From contig CALEHY010000007.1 of NCBI GenBank assembly GCA_937876375.1, positions 1-60,851 on the forward strand: DNA of 60,851 nt, written 5' to 3'. Below are positions 16,605 through 24,277 of this stretch, one piece after another. Source of the DNA: an uncultured Clostridia bacterium. Its GTDB lineage: Bacteria; Bacillota; Clostridia; Oscillospirales; Acutalibacteraceae. The stretch's first letter is position 1. Each line of letters starts with the position of its first letter. The translations under genes were made by a program, and so were the position numbers. Under the pieces are notes generated by a model. That model did not search any database. It was not told where the DNA came from and worked only from the letters and a program-made list of their open reading frames with translations.

Positions 16605-17822
16605 TTACCAGCCTAGACGAACTACCTTGATAGTACAATAACCAGTACCATACTTGTAGCAAGCAGCGTGTCCCTCTGGTGTGAAAATATCAATTCTACC
16701 AACTGGTGAAAGACCACTACCACCACGGTCAGTTACAGTATAGTTCTTGCCATCTACATTTAGCACTGTTCCTAGTGGAACCCAGTTACAAGCAATGTAA
16801 TATGGATTGCTCATACCGTTATAAATCTTCTTACCAGATGCTGTAATACCACGAGAGTTACCATTACATGTTGCGCATGCACAGTAGTGTGTGTATTTAC
16901 CTGTAATCTTCTGATTTAGGCTGATGCCCATAGCAGACTTAACGCCATTACCCTTTACAGCGTTCTTTGTGCCGATTTTTTCCTCTTGTGTTACTGGCCT
17001 CTTTGTTACAACAGAGTCAATCTTTGTCTTTGCTGTCTTCTTGCCATCAACATACTTTAGCTTGTATGTTACATTAGCCTTGCCCTTTACACCCTTCTTG
17101 ATGACCTTCTTTGTACCAGCCTCAAGCTTTGAGTCCTTAATCTGCTTTGTTTTGTACTTAATAACCTCTTCGGTCTTAATGGTCTTGTAGCTAACACGAT
17201 AAACGGTTACGCTCTGACCCTTTGTGAGCTTTGTGCTCTTTGAAGGCTTTGTGTAGTCAGCACTACCAAGCTTTACGCCAGCGAATGCCAACAAATCCTT
17301 TACTTTACCATCACAATATGGCACCTTTGTCTTCTTTCCATCAACAGAAAGATTAACATAATACTTTGTGTCATATGTTAGCACCATACCACTCTTGATT
17401 TTGTCGCCAAGCTCCTTGTTAAGAGTGTCGCCCTTGTGATATGTTATGCCAATTTCATCTAGTGCATCACCGACTGTTGTTGCATATACACTATACTTTT
17501 TGATTACACCACCAAACTTAATGTTGATATCACTAAGTCTTGAAATGCTGATTGTACCACCCTTGCCAGACTCAAAGTTTGATAGGTCTAGCTTATCCTT
17601 TGATGCAAGAGTAATTCCGAATTGGTTGAGAATTTTGATAGGTTCCGTCTCAGTTGTAGTAGCTACGAAGCGCTCACCGTTATCAATAATGTTTACGTCG
17701 TACTGGCTAAATGTACTAGCAAGTGCAGTTGACGCGAAAATGGTAACTATGAGAACAAGCGCAAGCACTGTTGACAGGATAGTTCTGAAAGAACGTTTAC
17801 CTGCAATTGATTGGTTAGTCAT
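16605..17822 (-). CDS. Secreted cell-wall protein with DUF348, G5 and 3D domains (YabE/Rpf-like)
   Basis: This 405-residue protein has an N-terminal signal segment (about 12-36, ALVLIVTIFASTALAS). One or two ubiquitin-like DUF348 repeats follow (about 40-185), then a G5 domain (about 195-275, EVIKYKTKQIKDSKLEAGTKKV). The C-terminal 3D domain (about 310-405) has the conserved Asp pattern in VTDRGGSG and GRIDIF. This is the architecture of YabE-like proteins, thought to be wall-lytic and related to resuscitation factors. The start is the ATG at 17822 with AAAGGAGA upstream; the longer frame has no ribosome binding site. It is monocistronic, with promoter and terminator. Confidence 0.88.
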   Translation of the reverse strand: MTNQSIAGKRSFRTILSTVLALVLIVTIFASTALASTFSQYDVNIIDNGERFVATTTETEPIKILNQFGITLASKDKLDLSNFESGKGGTISISRLSDINIKFGGVIKKYSVYATTVGDALDEIGITYHKGDTLNKELGDKIKSGMVLTYDTKYYVNLSVDGKKTKVPYCDGKVKDLLAFAGVKLGSADYTKPSKSTKLTKGQSVTVYRVSYKTIKTEEVIKYKTKQIKDSKLEAGTKKVIKKGVKGKANVTYKLKYVDGKKTAKTKIDSVVTKRPVTQEEKIGTKNAVKGNGVKSAMGISLNQKITGKYTHYCACATCNGNSRGITASGKKIYNGMSNPYYIACNWVPLGTVLNVDGKNYTVTDRGGSGLSPVGRIDIFTPEGHAACYKYGTGYCTIKVVRLGW

Positions 17823-17902
17823 CTTAGTCTCCTTTATCTTTGGCAACAGGACTTTATTTGAACACAAGTGTGCTCGTATCGCTATCGCCTCGAACGGTGG
17901 GT

Positions 17903-17930
17903 ATTATAGCACAAATCAACAACTTGTCAA
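17903..17930 (-). promoter_or_regulatory. Sigma-A promoter for the 3D-domain protein
   Basis: TTGACA (17925-17930), 16 nt and TATAAT (17903-17908) on the minus strand. The leader of about 75 nt is too short for a c-di-AMP riboswitch. Confidence 0.75.
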
Positions 17931-18212
17931 AAATCCAAGCGAGAGTTTTTTGTATAATATGCACAAATCAAAAATTTCAAATAGTGCCCTTTACAAATAT
18001 GCCCACTATATATTGTGGTACTCGACTTTTATTCGCTAAAGCGTTAAAGCGAATTTTTGGGCAATTATAAAAAAATCAACGGCAAGATAATTACAATTTG
18101 TAACCATTTGTCCCACAAATATGACAAAACCACTACATATTGTTCTTTTGCTGGCATAGAATGAATATGATTTCCATATATAGATTTCGCAAAATTTTTT
18201 ATTTTTCGCAAA
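17931..18212. other. Non-coding gap
   Basis: I see no gene with a ribosome binding site here on either strand. A small hairpin (TTCGCT / AGCGAA, about 18032-18053) followed by TTTTT on the plus strand could end a short plus-strand transcript, but no promoter is evident. Confidence 0.4.
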
Positions 18213-18246
18213 AAAGCAGAACAATTATCAAGAATTGTTCTGCTTT
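18213..18246. terminator. Bidirectional terminator after the GH2 gene
   Basis: 14-bp stem AAAAGCAGAACAATT-like (18213-18226) / AATTGTTCTGCTTTT (18233-18246) with a 6-nt loop and A/T tracts on both sides. Confidence 0.85.
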
Positions 18247-18301
18247 TTACCATAATTTTCCCTTTATATTATATATAATATATAACTTATATTAATATAT
18301 C

Positions 18302-20485
18302 CTATTTACTATGCTTTTTAATACGATTCAGCTTCTTGTTTAGAGTCAAAATCTGCTCCTTTGAGAACCTGCCACCAAGCATTGATACACCACGCTTGAC
18401 AGTGAAGCCCTTGAACATTTCCACCATATCGCTATTGATGCCCTTTAGGTTAAATCCGATGACAGAATTATCCTTTTTACCATCAGGCTTTTTGCCAGAC
18501 TTTAAGAACATTCTTGCCATTGACACAAGTACTAGCTTGCCCCTAAAGGTCGCCATAATATCACCGAAGGTATCGTTGACTGACAGATAGCCAGCAGGAG
18601 TGTCAATCTCAAACCAGTTGATGACGTCGCCCTCTGACTGCATAACATAGTCCATATTCATCTCATTGACCTTGCGAATAAATGAGGTATCCTTGCAATC
18701 ATTTGCAACAGCAACAAGCTCAGTATCTCTATCGAGTGCAATATTGAAATAATAGAATGGGTATTCTCCCCTATTCTGCTTGCCAACACTAACGCCATTA
18801 GCGAACAGCTCAACACCATCTTGATTGGTATAAACAGTGATCTTTGTTATATCCTCTGCTCTGTCAACATATCGCTTGCCACAAATGTGAACAAATGGCT
18901 CGTCGCTAAGCCAAGCCTTGTAGGCATAGAAGCTGTCCTTCTTGTATTTTCTATCAAAGGTAACGAGTCCCTTATGATTCATACCATTTTCGCCACCCTC
19001 TGAACGAGCATCTGCAGCAAAATCAAACATATTCCACACATGAGTTGCCCACAAATATGGTCGTGCCATAATCTGCTTAATCAATTCCTCATGATAATAT
19101 GCCTGATACTCCTCGGTATAATCACCCTGTGTTGGTGTCGAGGTGTGCCAATCAAGTGCCTCACAGCCATATTCGCTCAATCCAATAGGCTTGTTTGGAT
19201 ATTTTGTATGGAATTTGTCAAACCAAGGACCATTCATATCGGTATTGCCACCATACCAACCAAAATAATGATTGTATGACAACACGTCAGAAATATGAAT
19301 ATACTTTTCATCAATGCCGCACATAGACAGCGCTGCAATCGTTGTAGGTCTAGTCTTGTCATATTCGTGGCATAAATCATTTAGCTTTTTATGATTGTCT
19401 ATCATATAGGCATCACTAGCACCACCCATGGTGATTTCGTTAGATAATCCCCAAACGACAATACTAGGATGATTATAGCACTGACCAATGAGGTCATACA
19501 TTTGTGAAAATGTGTTTTCAACACCATTATTCATATGACGAGAGATATATGGTATCTCTGCCCAAACGACCAAACCACGCTCATCACATAGATCATAAAA
19601 ATCTTGGCTGTGCTGATAATGTGCAAGTCGAACAGTATTAGCACCCATATCGCATATCAAGTCGATATCTTCCTTGTGATGCTCGTATGACAGAGCATTA
19701 CCGATATTAGGTCTATCCTGATGACGAGACACACCACGAAGTGGATATTCCTTGCCATTAAGAATAAATCCCCTATCTGCTGTTATCTCGAACGAACGAA
19801 TACCAAACCTGCTCTCCACTATATCAACCACCTGCTCGTTAACAAGCAGATATGCCCTAGCTGTGTACAAATGAGGGTCGAAAACGCCATTCCACAAATG
19901 GGGATTATATATCGTTGTAGTATTCTTCATTCCACGATATATTACCTCGCCATCATCGATAATCTCATATTCAACGACAGCACTATCACTAGTATGTGCC
20001 TCAAATGTAATATTTGCGCAATCATCATTAACAATAGGTGTGATATGAAAATGGCCATCAAAATGAATCTTTGTCACACAGATGAGCTCAACGTCACGAT
20101 ATATTCCACCATAGAAGGTGAAGTCCGCTTGCTGTGGATAAACGCTGTCGTTAGGTGAATTATCAGCTGTGACGACCAATTCACCAACCTTGCGAGGTAG
20201 CTCAACTGTAAAAGCAGAGTATCCACCATCGTGTGAGCCAATCAGCTCCCCATCAAAATACACCTCTGCTGACGAATTAACAGCATAAAATCGAACATAC
20301 AGCACCTCACCAGTCATATCGCTAGCGTCAATATGCTTTTTGTAATAGCATTTGCCACGATAGTAGTCGTTGCCACCATCTTGACCATCAACGCCATTCC
20401 ATGTGTGTGGCAAATCAACAGCCATCCACTCCCTATTATCCTTGCTAAACTGCCAAGAGGCATTAATATTCCTAACCTCTCTCAT
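18302..20485 (-). CDS. Glycoside hydrolase family 2 (beta-galactosidase/glucuronidase-like)
   Basis: This 727-residue cytoplasmic-looking GH2 enzyme has an N-terminal sugar-binding jelly roll (about 1-140), an immunoglobulin-like domain (about 145-235), a TIM-barrel catalytic domain (about 236-520) and a C-terminal beta domain. Catalytic residues are visible: the acid/base in WGLSNE (E350) and the nucleophile in IGLSEYG (E438). No signal peptide is seen. The start is the ATG at 20485 with a GGTGAT site. The TTG at 20506 overlaps the promoter region. The C-terminal 100 residues carry a less usual domain with a basic tail. Galactosidase, glucuronidase and mannosidase cannot be told apart by eye. 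Confidence 0.9.
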   Translation of the reverse strand: MREVRNINASWQFSKDNREWMAVDLPHTWNGVDGQDGGNDYYRGKCYYKKHIDASDMTGEVLYVRFYAVNSSAEVYFDGELIGSHDGGYSAFTVELPRKVGELVVTADNSPNDSVYPQQADFTFYGGIYRDVELICVTKIHFDGHFHITPIVNDDCANITFEAHTSDSAVVEYEIIDDGEVIYRGMKNTTTIYNPHLWNGVFDPHLYTARAYLLVNEQVVDIVESRFGIRSFEITADRGFILNGKEYPLRGVSRHQDRPNIGNALSYEHHKEDIDLICDMGANTVRLAHYQHSQDFYDLCDERGLVVWAEIPYISRHMNNGVENTFSQMYDLIGQCYNHPSIVVWGLSNEITMGGASDAYMIDNHKKLNDLCHEYDKTRPTTIAALSMCGIDEKYIHISDVLSYNHYFGWYGGNTDMNGPWFDKFHTKYPNKPIGLSEYGCEALDWHTSTPTQGDYTEEYQAYYHEELIKQIMARPYLWATHVWNMFDFAADARSEGGENGMNHKGLVTFDRKYKKDSFYAYKAWLSDEPFVHICGKRYVDRAEDITKITVYTNQDGVELFANGVSVGKQNRGEYPFYYFNIALDRDTELVAVANDCKDTSFIRKVNEMNMDYVMQSEGDVINWFEIDTPAGYLSVNDTFGDIMATFRGKLVLVSMARMFLKSGKKPDGKKDNSVIGFNLKGINSDMVEMFKGFTVKRGVSMLGGRFSKEQILTLNKKLNRIKKHSK

Positions 20486-20508
20486 AATATCACCAGCCTT
20501 ATACAATT

Positions 20509-20537
20509 ATTATACATTACAATATCGTAATTAACAA
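20509..20537 (-). promoter_or_regulatory. Sigma-A promoter for the GH2 gene
   Basis: TTGTTA (20532-20537), 17 nt and TATAAT (20509-20514) on the minus strand, 24 nt from the start codon. Confidence 0.6.
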
Positions 20538-20551
20538 CTATCAAAAATCTT

Positions 20552-20581
20552 TGTTACCTTTGCTCATTTCCTGCACTAAAA
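20552..20581 (+). promoter_or_regulatory. ECF-like promoter element upstream of the DUF2806-like gene
   Basis: TGTTAC (20552-20557) followed by CTTT, and ACTAAAA at 17-nt spacing (20575-20581). The same TGTWACCTTT...CTA layout occurs at 34613-34642, 27233-27262 and before the ECF sigma gene (59528-59557). Between it and the ribosome binding site is a triple ATAAC(G/A) tandem repeat (20584-20602). Confidence 0.4.
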
Positions 20582-20624
20582 TAATAACGATAACGATAAC
20601 AATAAAAACACAAGGAGAAAAAAT

Positions 20625-21524
20625 ATGAAAAATTTAACCATTGGAGACTCAGCAGAAGGACTAAGCAACGCAGCTCAAAAATTATATGAAATAATCGAAA
20701 AAATATGGGCACCCAATATACTTAATGTAACAACGAAAAAAGGAGAAGCTGAAATAATAAAGGCTATATCCGAAAAAATAGCAAATGATATCAAAAATGG
20801 AAAAGAGCCAAATGAAAATGATATGTTTCTCCTAGTTAATTTTAAAAAACAGCTAAAAGAAATGAAGAACTGCAAACGCGTTGTAGAATTAGCAAGCACA
20901 AAAATTTCAGAAAAAGCAAATGTCAATAATGTTGACGAAGATTGGTTCAGTTTTTTCTTTGATAAAGTTAGATTAGTATCTGATGAAGCTATGCAAGAAG
21001 TTTGGAGCAATATACTTTCAAATGAAGTTAATGAGCCTGGTAAATACCAGCGCTCTTTATTACACATTTTATCCATTATTAATTACGAAACAGCTAATGA
21101 TTTTTGTAACCTATTGCGTTTTTCGTTTTATGATATAAATGATTATGATATTATTCACCCATTTATTTTTATTTCAAAAAACAGAAACACTTATAAAAAC
21201 TCAAACATTACCATAGAAAAACTTATGCTATTACATCAGCTTGGGTTAATACAATATGATCACAAGGATGAATTCGTTTTCTTAGATAGAAAGCATCTTA
21301 GAATAGGAAACAAAAATATAGATGTTATCGGTGATAGCACAAACGAAGGAAAAATTAAAGTTGGAAATGTTATTTTAACACCAGACGGACAAGCGTTAGC
21401 TTCTATTGTTGGACCAGAGTACAAAAAATATCGTGCCGAAACATGCAATTACATTCTAGAAAAACTGAAAAAACGCAACTGCACCATTTATATAAATAAT
21501 AGGTTGTTATGCGAAGGGAAATAA
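20625..21524 (+). CDS. DUF2806-like protein, possible defence-island accessory
   Basis: This 299-residue soluble protein has no membrane segment. An N-terminal helical region (NAAQKLYEIIEKIW) is followed by a block resembling the DUF2806 family (DEDWFSFFFDKVRLVSDEAMQ, then WSNILSNEVNEPG at about residues 100-140). A winged-helix-like C-terminal part about 150 residues long follows (LLHQLGLIQYD, then VILTPDGQALASI). DUF2806 proteins have no established function and often occur in mobile or phage-linked regions. It converges on the RADAR operon, sharing a bidirectional terminator. The start has AAGGAGA upstream. The family call is from memory of the motif and is moderately secure. Confidence 0.7.
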   Translation: MKNLTIGDSAEGLSNAAQKLYEIIEKIWAPNILNVTTKKGEAEIIKAISEKIANDIKNGKEPNENDMFLLVNFKKQLKEMKNCKRVVELASTKISEKANVNNVDEDWFSFFFDKVRLVSDEAMQEVWSNILSNEVNEPGKYQRSLLHILSIINYETANDFCNLLRFSFYDINDYDIIHPFIFISKNRNTYKNSNITIEKLMLLHQLGLIQYDHKDEFVFLDRKHLRIGNKNIDVIGDSTNEGKIKVGNVILTPDGQALASIVGPEYKKYRAETCNYILEKLKKRNCTIYINNRLLCEGK

Positions 21525-21561
21525 AAAAAGCATTCACGAATAAATTTCGTGAATGCTTTTT
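21525..21561. terminator. Bidirectional terminator between the DUF2806-like gene and rdrB
   Basis: 16-bp stem AAAAAGCATTCACGAA (21525-21540) / TTCGTGAATGCTTTTT (21546-21561) with a 5-nt loop. Confidence 0.9.
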
Positions 21562-21571
21562 ATATGCACTA

Positions 21572-24265
21572 TTATTTTGAAAATGATTGCTCAAAGCCCA
21601 TTTTTCTAACTGACTCAAGGTAATCATATACTTGTGTTGCAGAATAAAGCTTGTCGCCCTTTTCATCCTTTTTGTTTTCAAGCGCTGATGCCATAACAGC
21701 ATACTCGTTAGGCAACGAGGTGTCAAAAACGCCAAGGTCATCAGTATTAATTGATACCGACAGCTGTGCCGATTTTTTCTTTTCGTCCTCTCTTATTTCA
21801 AGATGAAGATTGTTAAAAGTAGTGATAGGGTGCATATCATATCTATCAAATGTACTGATTAAATAATTTGATGATGGATTGCATTCTATCATTATACCCT
21901 TGCTGGCAACGAGGAATTGCATCTTCTTTTGCACCTGCTTAACAAGTTCGATATACTTTTCATCAATCGATATCACCTCAACCTCAAAGCCACGATCCTT
22001 GACCTCGTCGTCATAATGATACGCCTGATAAATATATGCTGCGCTCTTATTATCTCTGATGAATTTTTCATCCAAAAGGCTGTTGACCATACATTCCTCA
22101 TATCTAGAATGCTTTAATATATGGCTCTTATCCTCAAAAAAGCCTTTTTTGTACAGCTCTGGCGCATCGCCCCTAAGCTTCCAGCTACAATAATAATTAT
22201 GTGGGCTCAAATCTATAGCAGGATTCTTCTTTAACAAATTACCATAAATATAGTTTATTCGCTCATGAATCTGATATTGCAACCTGTTAGCGAGCTCTGG
22301 TTCAATAGTTATGCCGAGTTCATTTGCTCTAAACATTAGCCAAACATCATCATCCAAAGCATCTTGTTTTGTCATAATGATTCGTTGCTTTTTACTGTCG
22401 TAATACTGGTCAACATCAATTCCGAGTGCCAAGGCATGACCCAATCTGTCACCCTGTGTTAATCCAAGAAATCTTATCGCCTCGTCTATTGCTCTCAAGC
22501 CATCAGTCAAATTCATAAAATCCTCGCCGACATGATAGGTGAATTTTAACTGTGATGGCTTTTCGCCAGTGCCAAATATGCTTTTCTTGCTCTGTGGTAT
22601 CACTACTCTTAAGCATCGAAAATCAACAGAAAACGTCTCTGGTCTACAGCCTATCTCATTAGCACAAGCATCAACACCTAACACAGCAGACCTCATATAT
22701 TTGTTTGTGCCAAGTGCTTGAATTAGCGAATTTGTGTGACGCTTGTTCCTCTGTCTATCATCATAATTTCGACAATAATATGGAATATTCTTTTTACTCT
22801 TCTTGTATTTTGTCTTTGGATAATGAATAACAAAAAAGTAATCCTTTGGATCTCGTTCAACCTTGTTATGCTTTTTTAGAAATGAGTAAATTGTATGTCC
22901 TGTAATCAAAAAATCCTCATATTCTTCAAACACATTATCAATATCCTGCACTTTTTTAACCATCATATGTGCTGGACTTTTTGGTGTTATTCTTGCCTCA
23001 AGGCTCTTAACTGGTTGCTTTTTCAGTGTCGTGTTTAATGATATTCGATATGCCTCATTAGAATAATCCTCATACCGACTAGTATCGTAGAAATATTCCT
23101 TTCTATCCTGATATTGCTCAAAATTCCTAAATCCGACCTCATCATTGACCTGAATGAATTCACTCCTAAAATTCGATTTAATAATCAGATAGAGATAAAA
23201 AATATTCTTGTCAAATTCAGTAAAAGCATTCTGTTTGATATGCCTAAAGCAATCGTACATAAAGCTTCGCTCACCAACAAGTATTCGATTGTGAAAAAAA
23301 TTGCTAGGATTCATCGTCTTCTTGATGGCATAATCAAGTATAACCCTGTCACAATCAGCCTTGTAACCAAACATATAGCGATAGGTATTAATCTTTTTTG
23401 CAAGCTCAACACAGACCACATTGGCCCATCGCTCATCATCCGTTGATAACAGAGTAAGCAATGTATCCTCATCATCAAGATTTATCGCCTTGTCATACTT
23501 TTTGTATTCATCCTTTACAGATGAGGTAGGCATATTCATTTTTTGGAACAAATACAACCTTATATATGCTGCCCAAACTATTCTTAGCTCCCATGACTTA
23601 ATATTGTAATCTGTACTAAACACAATATTAGGATTTAGATTGTCGCCAAATTTCTCGAAATTATTAATTGCGAAGGGATTATTCATCAACAGCACCCAGT
23701 TGATTGGAAACGACTGACTAGAGCCATTAAGATGATAGTGATTTTCAGCAAGACCGTTTTCAATCAGCTTGTTAAGTCTAGTATTATCATTTCGCACTAT
23801 AGGGTCCCAGGAAAAGTCCTCTGTAGCAGTGTTATTATCTATATCTCTCTTTGCAAGGAATATAGTAGTAAATATATCTTGTCCTAACTTATGGGTGGTA
23901 TCTTGCCATTTCAATATACTATCGTATTTACATATTGGTATATGTCTATCAGTTGACAGCACCTCACTTGCAAAATCATACAACAAGTTAAACACAGATG
24001 CATCTGGCATAAAACCATCGCTCATCGTTGCCTCTAATAATTTAAACTGTTCTTCTCGCTCATCCTTCGAAAACCCAGTATCGCATTGATTAGCAAGATT
24101 GATGAACAAATTTTTTGAAATGCTGTCATGGCACGCCATGTGTTTATAGGACTTTAGTCCTCTTTTTGTGCTCTTGTCATAACGCTCGCTGTAAATACTG
24201 TTAGCAATAATCTCTGGAGATAGAATACGGAACACCACGTCCAAATTATATCTATTAACTCTCAT
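21572..24265 (-). CDS. rdrB: RdrB, adenosine deaminase of a RADAR defence system
   Basis: This 897-residue protein carries the full metal-dependent adenosine deaminase signature in a much larger chain: HYHLNGSS with H176/H178, the catalytic HVGE at H578/E581, RLGHA with H610, and NTDD at about 842-843. Metabolic adenosine deaminases are about 340 residues. This length, the large insertion between the first and second metal motifs (about 180-570), and the ATPase gene 12 nt upstream match RdrB. In described RADAR systems RdrB forms a large shell and deaminates adenine nucleotides or RNA during phage infection. The start is the ATG at 24265, and all catalytic residues look intact. This and rdrA are its only system genes visible; no SLATT or Csx27-like accessory is adjacent. 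Confidence 0.88.
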   Translation of the reverse strand: MRVNRYNLDVVFRILSPEIIANSIYSERYDKSTKRGLKSYKHMACHDSISKNLFINLANQCDTGFSKDEREEQFKLLEATMSDGFMPDASVFNLLYDFASEVLSTDRHIPICKYDSILKWQDTTHKLGQDIFTTIFLAKRDIDNNTATEDFSWDPIVRNDNTRLNKLIENGLAENHYHLNGSSQSFPINWVLLMNNPFAINNFEKFGDNLNPNIVFSTDYNIKSWELRIVWAAYIRLYLFQKMNMPTSSVKDEYKKYDKAINLDDEDTLLTLLSTDDERWANVVCVELAKKINTYRYMFGYKADCDRVILDYAIKKTMNPSNFFHNRILVGERSFMYDCFRHIKQNAFTEFDKNIFYLYLIIKSNFRSEFIQVNDEVGFRNFEQYQDRKEYFYDTSRYEDYSNEAYRISLNTTLKKQPVKSLEARITPKSPAHMMVKKVQDIDNVFEEYEDFLITGHTIYSFLKKHNKVERDPKDYFFVIHYPKTKYKKSKKNIPYYCRNYDDRQRNKRHTNSLIQALGTNKYMRSAVLGVDACANEIGCRPETFSVDFRCLRVVIPQSKKSIFGTGEKPSQLKFTYHVGEDFMNLTDGLRAIDEAIRFLGLTQGDRLGHALALGIDVDQYYDSKKQRIIMTKQDALDDDVWLMFRANELGITIEPELANRLQYQIHERINYIYGNLLKKNPAIDLSPHNYYCSWKLRGDAPELYKKGFFEDKSHILKHSRYEECMVNSLLDEKFIRDNKSAAYIYQAYHYDDEVKDRGFEVEVISIDEKYIELVKQVQKKMQFLVASKGIMIECNPSSNYLISTFDRYDMHPITTFNNLHLEIREDEKKKSAQLSVSINTDDLGVFDTSLPNEYAVMASALENKKDEKGDKLYSATQVYDYLESVRKMGFEQSFSK

Positions 24266-24277
24266 GTCGCACCATCT

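Noticed and set aside
17823..17900. c-di-AMP (ydaO) riboswitch before the 3D-domain gene
   Set aside because: The family of target fits, but the leader is about 75 nt and lacks the conserved core.
17446..18039. Long plus-strand reading frame opposite the G5/3D gene
   Set aside because: It is antisense to a clear secreted-protein gene and its promoter, has no ribosome binding site and reads as low-complexity hydrophobic sequence.
18065..18253. Minus-strand 62-residue frame before the 3D gene
   Set aside because: It starts inside a bidirectional terminator and lacks a ribosome binding site.
21572..24265. Ordinary metabolic adenosine deaminase
   Set aside because: Motifs match, but the protein is over twice as long and is coupled to a large P-loop ATPase as in RADAR.
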